21,911 nt of DNA from Bacillaceae bacterium UBA7792 (GCA_002480735.1 DLCS01000019.1:16165-38075), one strand, 5' to 3'; counted from the stretch's first letter, positions 1 through 9,189 are shown. Translations and numbers: made by a program. Notes: generated by a model from the sequence alone, not told the origin.

Positions 1-1151
1 AGTCACATGGACCGCAATTAACAACGATTATTGAAGGTTTGCCAGCGGGTATGCCCCTTTTAGCGGAGGATGTTAATAAAGAGTTAGAGCGACGTCAAAA
101 AGGGCATGGGCGTGGAAGAAGAATGCAGATTGAGAAGGACACGGTCCAAATTGCTAGTGGGGTCAGACATGGCTATACCCTAGGATCACCGGTCGCCCTT
201 GTCGTCCAGAATGATGATTGGAAGCATTGGACAAAAATTATGGGGCAAGAACCGTTGGAGCTTACTGAAGGGGAAGAAGTAAAACGACAAATTACTCGTC
301 CCCGTCCAGGTCATGCTGACTTAAATGGAGGCATAAAGTACGGACATCGTGATCTGCGCAATGTTTTGGAGCGTTCTTCGGCTCGTGAAACGACGGTTAG
401 AGTGGCAGCTGGTGCCGTAGCGAAGAAGCTTTTGTCAACACTTGGAATAGAGGTAGCCTCCCATGTTGTAGAAATTGGTGGGATTAGAAGCAAGGTCCAA
501 AATTATGAATCAATAAACTCATTAAAGGAAATTACGGAAAATTCACCTGTGCGGTGCTTAGACCCGCAAGCTGAAAAAGAAATGATGAAAGCGATAGATG
601 AAGCAAAGGAAAACGGGGATTCAATCGGTGGAATCGTGGAAGTAATTGTGGAAGGAATGCCTTCAGGAGTGGGCTCATATGTTCATTATGATCGGAAGCT
701 AGATGCCAAGCTTGCTGCTGCGATTGTCAGTATCAATGCCTTCAAGGGTGTGGAATTTGGCATTGGTTTTGAGGCTGCGAGGAAACCTGGTAGTGAGGTT
801 CACGATGAAATTTCCTGGAGTGAAGAGAAGGGATATACCCGAGATTCTAATCGCCTAGGTGGCTTTGAAGGTGGAATGACGACAGGGATGCCAATTGTGA
901 TTCGTGGCGTGATGAAGCCGATTCCAACCCTTTATAAGCCCCTTCAAAGCGTTGATATTGAAACGAAAGAGCCATTCACGGCGAGTATCGAGAGATCGGA
1001 TAGCTGCGCAGTTCCCGCCGCCGCTGTCGTAGCGGAGAATGTAGTTGCATGGGAAATCGCCGCTGCGATCGTCGAGCAATTTTATTCCGATCGCCTTGAT
1101 ACCCTAATCGAAACAGTGGAGAAACAACGTGAATATGCGAGGGATTTCTAA
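1..1151 (+). CDS. aroC: chorismate synthase, 5'-truncated by the window edge
   Basis: Chorismate synthase (called aroF in B. subtilis) converts 5-enolpyruvylshikimate-3-phosphate to chorismate using reduced FMN, the last common step to aromatic amino acids, folate and menaquinone. The reading frame is open from base 3 (bases 1-2 are the end of a Glu codon), so only about the first eight residues are missing; the TTG at 39 is an internal Leu codon, not the start. Family signatures are visible: SHGPQLT at the very beginning, [27 protein letters not shown] [20 protein letters not shown], and GGMTTGMPI followed by [11 protein letters not shown] near the end. The 382 visible residues fit the family length of about 390. 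The stop overlaps the aroB start (TAATG), so the two are likely translationally coupled at the head of an aromatic operon. Confidence 0.97.
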   Translation, partial: SHGPQLTTIIEGLPAGMPLLAEDVNKELERRQKGHGRGRRMQIEKDTVQIASGVRHGYTLGSPVALVVQNDDWKHWTKIMGQEPLELTEGEEVKRQITRPRPGHADLNGGIKYGHRDLRNVLERSSARETTVRVAAGAVAKKLLSTLGIEVASHVVEIGGIRSKVQNYESINSLKEITENSPVRCLDPQAEKEMMKAIDEAKENGDSIGGIVEVIVEGMPSGVGSYVHYDRKLDAKLAAAIVSINAFKGVEFGIGFEAARKPGSEVHDEISWSEEKGYTRDSNRLGGFEGGMTTGMPIVIRGVMKPIPTLYKPLQSVDIETKEPFTASIERSDSCAVPAAAVVAENVVAWEIAAAIVEQFYSDRLDTLIETVEKQREYARDF

Positions 1152-2236
1152 TGGAAGAAATAATCATCCAAACCTCCTCCAAGGATTATCCTGTGTTTGT
1201 TGGTTCGGGTGTAATAGAGGAATTACCAGCGTTTATTAAGGAGCGATTCCCTTCTGTTACAACGATTCTTATCATGACGGATCAAAATGTCGGAGAGAGA
1301 TACCTATCTTTGTTGATGGGTATCCTCTCTAATTTTAATCGCACACATTTTATCGTTCCAAATGGGGAAAGTGCCAAGACCTTTGAGGTCTATCAAAAAT
1401 GTCTCACGTACTGTTTGGAGCAAAAGCTCGATCGAAAATCCCTCATCCTCTCTTTTGGTGGTGGGGCGGTTGGGGATTTAAGCGGATTCGTAGCTGCTAC
1501 TTTCATGCGCGGAATTCCATTTATCCAGCTTCCCACGACGATATTGGCCCATGATAGCGCAGTTGGAGGAAAGGTCGCAATTAATCACCCACTTGGAAAA
1601 AATATGATTGGTGCTTTCTATCAGCCTGAGGCTGTGTTCTATGATCTAAGCTTTTTATCCACTCTCCCCCAAAATGAGAGACGCTCAGGATTTGCAGAAG
1701 TGATTAAGCACGGGCTTATCCATGACCAGAAGTTTTTTGACTGGTTGCTTGAAAATATAACGGATTTACATCATTTAACGACAGAACAGTTAGAGTACAT
1801 GTTGGAAATAGGAATCCGAATCAAGGGTGCCATCGTTTCTGAGGATGAAAAGGAAGTGGGGGTTCGCTCCTATTTGAACTTTGGCCATACACTGGGCCAT
1901 GCGATTGAAGGGGAAGCGGGCTATGGACAAATCACCCACGGAGAAGCAGTGATGATCGGAATGCTGTTTGCCCTTCGATTGAGCAAAGAAATCCTTGATC
2001 TTTCCTTTAATATGGAACCATTTGAAAGCTGGCTAACGAAGCTTGGGTATAGGATAGAAATCCCTAACGAATTAGATCCAAACCGTCTGGTTGCCAGGAT
2101 GAAGCAGGATAAGAAATCGGTAGGTGGAGAGATTCAATTTGTTTTATTAGATCGTGTTGGCTCACCAGTTTTACAGAAAATATCAGATGATTTCTTACTA
2201 CAGCAAATAAGTGCATATAAAGAAGAGGTGAGATGA
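1151..2236 (+). CDS. aroB: 3-dehydroquinate synthase
   Basis: This cytosolic NAD- and metal-dependent enzyme cyclises DAHP to 3-dehydroquinate, the second step of the shikimate pathway. The 361-residue protein has the normal length. It carries the NAD-binding segment SFGGGAVGDLSGFVAATFMRG-like stretch around residues 100-120, the PTTILAHDSAVGGK phosphate/substrate segment, EVIKHGLI, and the metal-ligand motifs NFGHTLGHAIE and HGEAVMIGM. The ATG at 1151 shares one base with the aroC stop, and the gene ends one base before the aroH start, so aroC, aroB and aroH form a very tight unit. No unusual residue was seen. Confidence 0.97.
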   Translation: MEEIIIQTSSKDYPVFVGSGVIEELPAFIKERFPSVTTILIMTDQNVGERYLSLLMGILSNFNRTHFIVPNGESAKTFEVYQKCLTYCLEQKLDRKSLILSFGGGAVGDLSGFVAATFMRGIPFIQLPTTILAHDSAVGGKVAINHPLGKNMIGAFYQPEAVFYDLSFLSTLPQNERRSGFAEVIKHGLIHDQKFFDWLLENITDLHHLTTEQLEYMLEIGIRIKGAIVSEDEKEVGVRSYLNFGHTLGHAIEGEAGYGQITHGEAVMIGMLFALRLSKEILDLSFNMEPFESWLTKLGYRIEIPNELDPNRLVARMKQDKKSVGGEIQFVLLDRVGSPVLQKISDDFLLQQISAYKEEVR

Positions 2237-2237
2237 G

Positions 2238-2600
2238 ATGCTAAGAGGGGTAAGGGGAGCAATCACGATTGAAAACAATTTAGAAGCTGAAATCGTCGCA
2301 GCGACAGAAAGATTAATGCGAGAACTCATTGCAAGGAATGATATCGCACCTGATGATGTAGCTTCTGTGTTCATTTCTACCACGGTAGAAATTGATGCTG
2401 TTTTCCCAGCAAAGGCCTTGAGATTACTTGAAGGATGGACCCATGTCCCTGTAATGTGCATGAGAGAGATTCCGGTGACTGGCTCATTAGAGAAATGCAT
2501 TCGGGTCATGGTCCATTTGAATACAGATAAGAAACAAACCGAGATAAATCATGTTTATTTGGAGCGGGCCGTCATTTTAAGACCTGATTTAAATGCGTAA
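2238..2600 (+). CDS. aroH: monofunctional chorismate mutase, AroH type
   Basis: This small trimeric-type chorismate mutase rearranges chorismate to prephenate, committing it to phenylalanine and tyrosine. It is 120 residues long against about 127 in B. subtilis, with the shortening at the C-terminus. Residues that line the active site of the B. subtilis enzyme have clear counterparts: Arg6, FPAK at 56-59, Cys74, Glu77, Arg89, Tyr107 and Arg115. The position matching B. subtilis Thr74 is Met73 here. The ribosome binding site (AGAGGTGAG) lies inside the end of aroB, and the ATG follows its stop by one base. In B. subtilis the next gene is trpE; here it is hisC. Confidence 0.95.
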   Translation: MLRGVRGAITIENNLEAEIVAATERLMRELIARNDIAPDDVASVFISTTVEIDAVFPAKALRLLEGWTHVPVMCMREIPVTGSLEKCIRVMVHLNTDKKQTEINHVYLERAVILRPDLNA

Positions 2601-2642
2601 TTTCAATGTCAACAAAAATTTTGATAAAAAGTGGTGAAACCT

Positions 2643-3758
2643 ATGAGATGGAAAGAAGAAATTCTGGAACTAGCTCCTTATCAGCCTGGAAAATCGATAG
2701 ATGAAGTCAAAAGACAGTATGGCTTGGATCATATTGTCAAGCTTGCTTCTAACGAAAACCCTTTTGGCTGCTCACAAAAAGCGCTTAATGCCATTCGAGA
2801 TTACGAATCTTCTCTAGCGTTATATCCTGACGGCTATGCGACAGACATTCGCACGAGTCTATCTGAATTTCTTGGCGTCGAGCCAAATCAATTGATTTTT
2901 GGAAATGGTTCTGATGAAAACATCCAAATAATTTCACGTGCCCTATTGCGTTCTGGCTATAATACCGTCATGGCTTCTCCAACCTTTTCCCAATATAAGC
3001 ATAATGCCATTATTGAAGGAGCAGAGGTAAGAGAGGTCCCGCTTGTAAGTGGGGAGCATGATCTTGAGGGCATGTTAGCTGCAATTGATGACAAAACGAA
3101 TATTGTTTGGCTATGTAGCCCGAATAATCCAACAGGTACATATATTCCCGAAAAAGATTTAATTAGTTTCCTAGAAAGAGTACCAAAGGAAACGCTTGTT
3201 GTTCTTGATGAGGCCTATTATGAATATGTCGTGGCCGAGGATTACCATCAGTCCATTGATCTCGTAAAACAATACGAGAATCTCATCGTTCTAAGAACAT
3301 TTTCCAAAATCTATGGCTTGGCCAGCCAGCGTATTGGCTATGGAATTAGCAATGAGAAGGTTATCCGTACGCTTGAGCCGGTAAGACAGCCCTTTAATAC
3401 GAGCACTTTTGCGCAAATAGCTGCTATTTCTGCTCTTCTAGATCAGGAATATGTAGTAGAGTGTAGGCAAAGAAACCGCGAAGGCTTAGAGCAGTTTTAT
3501 CAATTTTGTGATAAGCACCAATTATCCTACATGAAGTCACAAACGAATTTTATTCTGATCGATTTCAAAGTGGACGGAAATGAAGTCTTTCAATATTTAC
3601 TAGAAAGAGGATATATTGTACGGTCAGGCAGTGGGCTTGGCTTCCCGACCTCAGTCCGCATTACGATAGGCTCGAAGGAGCAGAACATTGGAGTGCAACA
3701 AGTGATTGAGCAATTTGTCAATGAGCGAAAGAACAAAGCAGCCCTTTCGAATCATTAG
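2643..3758 (+). CDS. hisC: histidinol-phosphate / aromatic aminotransferase
   Basis: This PLP-dependent class I/II aminotransferase acts in histidine synthesis (imidazole acetol phosphate to histidinol phosphate). In Bacillus it also serves phenylalanine and tyrosine synthesis, which explains its place between aroH and tyrA. The protein shows KLASNENPFG (33-42), the cofactor-phosphate region FGNGSDE (86-92), CSPNNPTG (158-165), LDEAYYEY (188-195) and the Schiff-base lysine in TFSKIYGLASQR (Lys222). The ATG at 2643 was chosen: it gives a 371-residue protein whose start aligns with B. subtilis HisC, and AAGTGGTG sits upstream. An in-frame GTG at 2631 would add four residues. Only 42 bp separates it from aroH. 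Confidence 0.95.
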   Translation: MRWKEEILELAPYQPGKSIDEVKRQYGLDHIVKLASNENPFGCSQKALNAIRDYESSLALYPDGYATDIRTSLSEFLGVEPNQLIFGNGSDENIQIISRALLRSGYNTVMASPTFSQYKHNAIIEGAEVREVPLVSGEHDLEGMLAAIDDKTNIVWLCSPNNPTGTYIPEKDLISFLERVPKETLVVLDEAYYEYVVAEDYHQSIDLVKQYENLIVLRTFSKIYGLASQRIGYGISNEKVIRTLEPVRQPFNTSTFAQIAAISALLDQEYVVECRQRNREGLEQFYQFCDKHQLSYMKSQTNFILIDFKVDGNEVFQYLLERGYIVRSGSGLGFPTSVRITIGSKEQNIGVQQVIEQFVNERKNKAALSNH

Positions 3759-3784
3759 TTCCTACCAAGAAAGCAGGTGATCCC

Positions 3785-4891
3785 TTGAAAGGTCATGTAT
3801 TTGTCATTGGGCTTGGACTCATCGGGGGTTCATTGGCTCTATGTATCAAGAAAGAACACCCAGAAGCGACATTGGTTGGCTATGATCTCAATGAAAAGCA
3901 ATGTAAACTTGGAAAAATGCTTGGTGTCGTTGATGAAATCGCAGATAGCATTGAAAGTGGAGCTGTACATGCTGATTTAATTGTGATTGCAACTCCTGTA
4001 AAGGAAGTGGAACGGCTGATCGAGCTTCTCTGTGACCTCCCGTTAAAAGAAAAGGTCATTATTACCGATGCAGGGAGCACGAAAACAGAAATCGTGAAGA
4101 AAGCAGCCTGCCTGAAGGAGAAGGGGTATACGTTTATCGGTGGTCATCCAATGGCAGGTTCTCATAAAAGTGGAGTGACTGCGGCAAAGCCGATATTATT
4201 CGAAAATGCCTTCTATTTATTAACCCCTGAGCCAGATACAAAGCAAGAAGCAGTGGAAACTCTTCAACTTTGGCTCAAGGGGACAAAGGCGAAGTTTTTG
4301 AAGGTTTTGCCTAGTGAGCATGATTATTTGACGGGGGTCATCAGCCATTTCCCACATGTGATTGCGGCATCCCTCGTTCACCAGGCTGAAAAAACGAGCC
4401 AAACTCAAAATCTTGTCACGAGGCTTGCTGCAGGGGGATTCCGGGATATTACTCGAATCGCCTCAAGCAACCCGACGATGTGGAGAGATATCTCCTTACA
4501 TAATAAGAATGTCCTATTAACGCTTTTAAATGAATGGAAGGAAGAGATGGAGAGTATCTCGCAAATGCTGATTGAAGAGAATGAGGAGGCACTCTATCAA
4601 TATTTCTATCAAGCGAAGAAATTCCGTGATGAAATGCCAATCAAGGAGAAAGGTGCTATTCCAGCATTCTACGATTTATTTGTGGATATTCCCGATTATC
4701 CTGGTGTAGTTTCCGAGATCACAGGATACTTGGCCCAGGAAAACATAAGCTTAACCAATATTAGGATTCGTGAAACACGTGAAGGAATTTACGGGGCTCT
4801 AGTCATTAGCTTTCAAACAGAAGAGGATCGGGAAAAAGCGGAAAGCTGTATAAAGAGATTTACCAATTTTGAAACTTCGATAGGGTTATAA
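3785..4891 (+). CDS. tyrA: prephenate dehydrogenase with C-terminal ACT domain
   Basis: TyrA oxidatively decarboxylates prephenate to 4-hydroxyphenylpyruvate for tyrosine. The 368-residue protein opens with an NAD-binding Rossmann motif, GLGLIGGSLAL (residues 9-19). The catalytic-domain motifs ITDAGSTK, GGHPMAGSHKSGV, ISHFPH and GGFRDITRIASS follow. A C-terminal ACT domain from about residue 296 (FVDIPDYPGVVSEIT, then NIRIRETREGIYG) is expected to bind an aromatic amino acid for feedback control. Translation starts at TTG 3785, preceded by AGCAGGTG at normal spacing. The gene follows hisC by 26 bp and precedes aroA by 12 bp. Confidence 0.95.
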   Translation: MKGHVFVIGLGLIGGSLALCIKKEHPEATLVGYDLNEKQCKLGKMLGVVDEIADSIESGAVHADLIVIATPVKEVERLIELLCDLPLKEKVIITDAGSTKTEIVKKAACLKEKGYTFIGGHPMAGSHKSGVTAAKPILFENAFYLLTPEPDTKQEAVETLQLWLKGTKAKFLKVLPSEHDYLTGVISHFPHVIAASLVHQAEKTSQTQNLVTRLAAGGFRDITRIASSNPTMWRDISLHNKNVLLTLLNEWKEEMESISQMLIEENEEALYQYFYQAKKFRDEMPIKEKGAIPAFYDLFVDIPDYPGVVSEITGYLAQENISLTNIRIRETREGIYGALVISFQTEEDREKAESCIKRFTNFETSIGL

Positions 4892-4903
4892 GGAGGTGAT
4901 GTC

Positions 4904-6193
4904 ATGAATACTACATCATTAACCGTTCATGTTAATAGACTTACTGGAGAAATTCATATTCCTGGTGATAAGTCCATTTCCCATCGCTCGATTATGTTCG
5001 GTGCCATTGCAGAAGGAACAACAACCATCACGAATTTCCTGACAGGCGATGACTGTCTGAGTACGATTTCTTGCTTTCAAAAGCTTGGTGTCGAAATCAT
5101 ACAGGATCATGAAAAAGTGACAATCCATGGCACTGGATTTGAAGGCCTTCAAGAACCAAGTGAAATTCTTGACGTCGGAAATTCAGGAACAACAATTCGT
5201 CTCATGATGGGTATATTGGCAGGTCGACCATTTTTTTCTACGCTGATCGGGGACGACTCCATTGCCAAAAGACCGATGACGAGAGTGACTAAGCCTCTTA
5301 AAGCTCTAGGAGCCGGTATTGATGGGCGAAGTGGTGGAGAATATACTCCGATCTCGATTCGGGGAGGCAGTCTTAAAGGGATTGAATATCAAGTGCCTGT
5401 AGCCAGTGCACAGGTTAAATCGGCTATTTTGCTTGCTGGACTTCAAACGGGAGGCACAACGAAGGTCATAGAAACGGCAAAGACAAGAGACCACACAGAA
5501 AGAATGATTCAGCATTTTGGCGGTGCTGTAGAGGTTGATGGGCTATCCGTCTCTGTTCAGGGTGGACAACAATTGAAAGCTGCTGATGTGCATGTTCCTG
5601 GTGATATTTCCTCTGCGGCCTTCTTCCTCGTTGCCGGAGCGATCGTTCCAAATAGCGAGATCATCTTGAGAAATGTAGGACTGAATCCGTCTAGAACAGG
5701 AATCATTGATGTAATGAAAGAGATGGGGGCCGATCTAGAGATTTTCAATGAGGATCTTGCCGCCTTTGAACCCGTTGGGGATATGAGGATTAAAACCTCA
5801 TCTCGCAAGGGAATGACCATTGGTGGAGACTTGATTCCAAGACTAATTGATGAAATTCCTGTCATCGCACTGCTGGCGACACAAGCTGAGGGAGTTACAG
5901 TCATCAAGGATGCCGAGGAGCTCAAGGTAAAGGAGACCAACCGCATTGATACCGTTGTTCACGAGCTTGCGAAGCTGGGAGCAAGGATTGAAGCCACTAA
6001 TGATGGAATGATCATTCATGGGCGAACTAATTTGTCCGGTGGAATTGTAGATAGCTATGGAGATCATCGTATCGGCATGATGCTAGCGATTGCGGCATTG
6101 ATTTGTGAAAAAGAAGTCAACCTTGTGGATGCCGGTGCCATTTCCGTATCCTATCCCAACTTTTTCTCTCATTTAGAAAACCTATTATCGTAA
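4904..6193 (+). CDS. aroA: 3-phosphoshikimate 1-carboxyvinyltransferase (EPSP synthase)
   Basis: EPSP synthase (aroE in B. subtilis) joins shikimate-3-phosphate and phosphoenolpyruvate. The 429-residue length is typical. Motifs are [11 protein letters not shown] near the N-terminus, [54 protein letters not shown] and SYGDHRIGM. The DKSISHR and SAQVKS forms are those of the Gram-positive (class II) enzymes, a group that includes naturally glyphosate-tolerant members; tolerance cannot be read from motifs alone. A strong ribosome binding site (AAGGAGGTGATG) overlaps the gap after tyrA. This is the last gene of the aromatic operon, and a terminator begins 8 bases after the stop. Confidence 0.96.
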   Translation: MNTTSLTVHVNRLTGEIHIPGDKSISHRSIMFGAIAEGTTTITNFLTGDDCLSTISCFQKLGVEIIQDHEKVTIHGTGFEGLQEPSEILDVGNSGTTIRLMMGILAGRPFFSTLIGDDSIAKRPMTRVTKPLKALGAGIDGRSGGEYTPISIRGGSLKGIEYQVPVASAQVKSAILLAGLQTGGTTKVIETAKTRDHTERMIQHFGGAVEVDGLSVSVQGGQQLKAADVHVPGDISSAAFFLVAGAIVPNSEIILRNVGLNPSRTGIIDVMKEMGADLEIFNEDLAAFEPVGDMRIKTSSRKGMTIGGDLIPRLIDEIPVIALLATQAEGVTVIKDAEELKVKETNRIDTVVHELAKLGARIEATNDGMIIHGRTNLSGGIVDSYGDHRIGMMLAIAALICEKEVNLVDAGAISVSYPNFFSHLENLLS

Positions 6194-6200
6194 ACTCTTC

Positions 6201-6231
6201 CATGCTGTAGTCATCTGCAGCATGTTTTTTT
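6201..6231 (+). terminator. Rho-independent terminator after aroA
   Basis: CATGCTGTAG pairs with CTGCAGCATG (one T-G wobble) around a four-base loop TCAT, giving a 10-bp stem followed directly by seven T residues. It lies 7 bases past the aroA stop and most likely ends the aro-his-tyr operon. Confidence 0.85.
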
Positions 6232-6292
6232 CTGCATATTTATTTTTGCTCCAGCATAGCTTGTCATAAGACCGTTTGAAAAGGGTGGTTTG

Positions 6293-7195
6293 ATGGCGTA
6301 TATCATCGAGAATGCCAATGTATTGAAGGAGTCTGGATTGAAACAGCTCTCTCTCTTGATTAAGGATGAGAGAATACATTCAATAAGGCCCTCCTTCAAG
6401 AAATTCTCCTATATGAGATTGAATGCAGAGAGCTATGTAATGACCCCTTCCCATATTATCTATTGTCCAGAAATCCCAGTTGATACTTCCTTTCCGAATA
6501 TGAAGCAGTTTTTTATTGATACGTTCATCGTTAGAGGATGTACGATGTTTCTTACCAACACAACTATTGAAAAAGAGCATTTATTAAAAAAATCCTTGCA
6601 GCAAATCAAGAGAAATCTTCTTAACAGTCCCATTGATTTTACAGTTGGCGTCAGAATCTCTCCCTCATTATTAACCCCAAATTTTATAAGAAAATGTAAG
6701 AAGGAGAAAATTCCAGCAATATTTGTCGAAATCGATTCAAAAAGTAGGCTAGATCTTATCCCTTGGGGATGGATTAGAGAGGCGATGTTCCCCTACAATA
6801 GCCCGCTCATCCCAATTTTCTTAGATGAACGGGAGAGACAGAGAAAAAGTGCTCAAATGAGGTGGACAAGCATCATGAATATGGAGAAAATCCCTTCTAT
6901 CGAGTATGAACTGAAGGCTAAAGAGCCAATTTCCCGAACGAATCTAAGTAAAATGGGAATATATCCAAAGAGGTTAGGCATTCATCAGGGTGGGGAGGTC
7001 AGTTATAATTTCTATTTGAAAGCTGATGATAGGATGGAAATAGAAGAAAGCAAGCTTTTTCAAGAATATTTGGAAAGATTGGTGGTAGCGGTTCATAGAG
7101 GAAAGGTCATAAAAGCGGGTGCCAATGTTTTCTTCCGTCCTGGCTTTGGTGAGCATGTGATTGTTGACAAACCCTCATTTTTTTACATGGAATGA
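6293..7195 (+). CDS. uncharacterised protein, possible degenerate amidohydrolase-like fold
   Basis: I do not recognise this 300-residue protein with certainty. The N-terminus (IENANVL, then LLIKDERIHSI at 21-31, then AESYVMTPSHI at 45-55) has the rhythm of the amidohydrolase superfamily: a short beta-domain leading into the 'yVmPGfID.H.H' segment. The metal-binding HxH is not there; the equivalent place reads IIYCPEIP. GCTMFLTNT (82-90) resembles the GvTtfLpT stretch of NagA-like enzymes. No signal peptide or membrane segment is seen. The protein is basic with hydrophobic strands, and the C-terminus AGANVFFRPGFGEHVIV could be a beta-domain. The ATG at 6293 follows AAAGGGTGG at good spacing; the TTG at 6290 is less likely. 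The gene stands alone between the aroA terminator and ypiA, without a convincing own promoter. If the fold guess is right, it is probably not an active metal hydrolase. Confidence 0.75.
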   Translation: MAYIIENANVLKESGLKQLSLLIKDERIHSIRPSFKKFSYMRLNAESYVMTPSHIIYCPEIPVDTSFPNMKQFFIDTFIVRGCTMFLTNTTIEKEHLLKKSLQQIKRNLLNSPIDFTVGVRISPSLLTPNFIRKCKKEKIPAIFVEIDSKSRLDLIPWGWIREAMFPYNSPLIPIFLDERERQRKSAQMRWTSIMNMEKIPSIEYELKAKEPISRTNLSKMGIYPKRLGIHQGGEVSYNFYLKADDRMEIEESKLFQEYLERLVVAVHRGKVIKAGANVFFRPGFGEHVIVDKPSFFYME

Positions 7196-7229
7196 AACCC
7201 TTATATTATGAAGCTTCCCCTTTTTCTAT

Positions 7230-7235
7230 TATAAT
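7230..7235 (+). promoter_or_regulatory. candidate -10 box for ypiA-ypiB
   Basis: A perfect TATAAT lies 34 bases before the ypiA start. The best -35 at 17-18 bp spacing is weak (TTATGA or TATGAA), so this is a tentative SigA promoter. Confidence 0.4.
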
Positions 7236-7269
7236 GATAGGTACGAATAGATAGGGAAAGGAATAAAGA

Positions 7270-8544
7270 ATGGACAAAATAAATAATATCATCACATTAT
7301 TAGAGAATGGTCAGCATGAAGAGGCGTTCCAAGGCTATACACAAATTCTTGCAGATGGCACCAATGATGAACGATTCATTCTCGCTGAGGAATTGTTTCA
7401 ATATGGCTTTCTCGAAGAAGCGAAGAAGCTTTTTGAAAGATTGCTTGAAGCATATCCCGAGGAAGGGGAGATTCTTGTTTCCCTTGCCGAAATTTTTGTG
7501 GAGCAGGGTGAGGAAGATGAGGCTCTCGAACTATTAAGCAAAATAAGGGAAGATGACCCGACTTATCCACAAAGTCTGTTATTGCAAGCGGATCTATATT
7601 TAATGGAGGGACTGTTTGAGGTCAGTGAACAGAAATTATTGAAAGCTAAAACCACCCTTCCCGATGAGGTAATCATTGATTTTGCCTTGGGGGAATTATA
7701 TTTGGAGCAGGGGCGATTTATCGAAGCCATTAGGTCCTATGAGAATGTATTAGCTACCGCAGAAGTTCTTGCTGGAGTCAATATCCATCAAAGATTGGGT
7801 GATGCATTAAGCGCTGGTGGTGCATTTGAGGAAGCCTTGCCGCATTACGAACAGGCATTAAATGATAGTCTCGAAATCAATACTCTGTTTCAGTATGGCT
7901 TCACTGCCTTCCAAGCAGGAATGAATAAGACGGCCATTGAGAAATTTACAGAGCTGAAGGAATTGGATCCTGAATATCATTCACTCTACCTCTACTTAGC
8001 AAAGGCATATGAACGGGAAGAAGAGCTTGACAAAGGCTTTTCTGTAATTCAGGAAGGTTTGCGTTTTGATGAATATAATAAGGAACTTTATTTTTATGGT
8101 GGGAAGCTGGCATTAAAGCTCCACCAAGAGGAGTCTGCAGAGAAGCTGTTAAGACAAGCACTTGCCTTGGATCCGGAATTTATCGAGGCTGGATTAACGA
8201 TTAATAAATTATTGCTGCATCAGGAAAGATATGAGGATGTCCTTGAAATTATTGAGATTTTTGCAGCAAATGGAATAGAGGAACCCCATTTATTATGGGA
8301 TGAGGCTGTCGCTCTACAGCATTTGGAAAAATATTCGCATGCATTAAACAAATATCAACTTGCATATAATTCTCTAAAGAATGATACCGATTTTCTATCT
8401 GATTATGGATACTTTCTGCTTGAGGAAGGAAAAAGGGAAGAGGCTGCCGAAGTATTTAATAAGCTTCTCAAACAGGATCCTACAAATACGGAGTACGAAG
8501 AGCTTTTGTTAAGACTTACGGATGAGTTGGATAGTTCCTACTAA
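7270..8544 (+). CDS. ypiA: tetratricopeptide-repeat protein YpiA
   Basis: This 424-residue acidic protein is built almost entirely of helical tetratricopeptide repeats of about 34 residues, running from the N-terminus to the end. Typical repeat cores are visible, for example [47 protein letters not shown] and [21 protein letters not shown] arrays act as protein-binding scaffolds; the partner is not shown by sequence. Length and position (after the aro operon, before ypiB) match B. subtilis YpiA, a protein of undefined role. The ATG at 7270 has AGGGAAAGGAA upstream. There is no signal peptide or membrane segment, so it should be cytosolic. ypiB begins 28 bp downstream and is probably cotranscribed. 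Confidence 0.9.
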   Translation: MDKINNIITLLENGQHEEAFQGYTQILADGTNDERFILAEELFQYGFLEEAKKLFERLLEAYPEEGEILVSLAEIFVEQGEEDEALELLSKIREDDPTYPQSLLLQADLYLMEGLFEVSEQKLLKAKTTLPDEVIIDFALGELYLEQGRFIEAIRSYENVLATAEVLAGVNIHQRLGDALSAGGAFEEALPHYEQALNDSLEINTLFQYGFTAFQAGMNKTAIEKFTELKELDPEYHSLYLYLAKAYEREEELDKGFSVIQEGLRFDEYNKELYFYGGKLALKLHQEESAEKLLRQALALDPEFIEAGLTINKLLLHQERYEDVLEIIEIFAANGIEEPHLLWDEAVALQHLEKYSHALNKYQLAYNSLKNDTDFLSDYGYFLLEEGKREEAAEVFNKLLKQDPTNTEYEELLLRLTDELDSSY

Positions 8545-8572
8545 AAACTTGTATGCAGAGGAGGGCATAGCG

Positions 8573-9118
8573 ATGAAGACCCCTGTATCTGTCAACGAGA
8601 AAAAAGATTTTATTCGCTGGTTTTTAAATCATTACCAATTGAAGAGGCGCGAGTGCGTGTGGATCCTCAATTATTTGATGAGCCATGATCAGCTTATGGA
8701 AAAGGTTCATTTCGTCGAGCAGGCCCAATATTGTCCACGTGGTCTAGTCATGTCGACTCATTGTGTGGATGAAGTTCCGTTTCGTTTCTATAAGGAAAAT
8801 GTGATGACAACCGATGCGGAGAAGTCCTTTCACGATATACGACTAAATCGAGATGAAGAAATTTTTATCCAATTAAATTTTTATGCCTCAAATAAGGCTC
8901 ATCAGTATGCGGCAGTTCTTGAGGAAAACCCATTCATGCCGAAAAGCCTTCACATTAGTGAAAAAGACCGGTTGATTGCTGAAAATTTTCTATCTTCAAG
9001 CATCAAGAATTTCCAAAGAGAGAAGCTGCTTCGATTGATCGATGAAGCACTCGATAAACAGGATAAAGCTGCTTTTAATCAATTAACCAAGCAATTAAAG
9101 AAGCTTGGGAAAACATAA
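8573..9118 (+). CDS. ypiB: UPF0302/IDEAL-domain protein YpiB
   Basis: This 181-residue cytosolic protein belongs to the UPF0302 family found in Bacillales. The conserved N-terminal block [15 protein letters not shown] (13-27) and KSFHDIRLN (84-92) are characteristic. The C-terminus is an IDEAL domain, with the naming motif IDEAL itself at residues 156-160 in an amphipathic helix. IDEAL domains are short helical segments seen in several Bacillus regulatory proteins; the biochemical role of YpiB is not established. The start at ATG 8573 was chosen because GAGGAGGG lies seven bases upstream. An in-frame ATG at 8522 would overlap ypiA by 23 bp and lacks a good ribosome binding site. A terminator follows. 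Confidence 0.9.
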   Translation: MKTPVSVNEKKDFIRWFLNHYQLKRRECVWILNYLMSHDQLMEKVHFVEQAQYCPRGLVMSTHCVDEVPFRFYKENVMTTDAEKSFHDIRLNRDEEIFIQLNFYASNKAHQYAAVLEENPFMPKSLHISEKDRLIAENFLSSSIKNFQREKLLRLIDEALDKQDKAAFNQLTKQLKKLGKT

Positions 9119-9126
9119 TCTTATGG

Positions 9127-9151
9127 AGCTTGCTAAAAAAGCAGGCTTTTT
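9127..9151 (+). terminator. Rho-independent terminator after ypiB
   Basis: AGCTTGCT pairs with AGCAGGCT (8 bp, one T-G wobble) across an A-rich five-base loop and is followed by a T run. It closes the ypiA-ypiB unit. Confidence 0.8.
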
Positions 9152-9180
9152 ATTTTGCGCTATGTTCACCCTGTGCAAAA

Positions 9181-9189
9181 TGGTATGAT
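9181..9189 (+). promoter_or_regulatory. candidate extended -10 promoter for ypiF
   Basis: TGGTATGAT fits the extended -10 form TGnTATAAT with one mismatch, 31 bases before the ypiF ATG and just after the ypiB terminator. No good -35 box stands at 16-18 bp, which an extended -10 can tolerate. Confidence 0.4.

Noticed and set aside
39..41. TTG at 39 as the start of chorismate synthase
   Set aside because: The frame is open to the left edge and reads [12 protein letters not shown], the conserved N-terminal part of the enzyme, so the true start lies outside the window.
5557..5946. 129-codon minus-strand open frame inside aroA
   Set aside because: It lies wholly within the clearly coding aroA, has no ribosome binding site, and its translation resembles no protein; it is a shadow of the real frame.
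6246..6270. TTGCTC ... CATAAG as a promoter for the gene at 6293
   Set aside because: The spacing is only 13 bp and both boxes are poor.
7164..7192. TTGACA near the end of the unrecognised gene as a -35 box for ypiA
   Set aside because: No -10-like hexamer at 16-18 bp spacing; the TATAAT at 7230 is 60 bases away.
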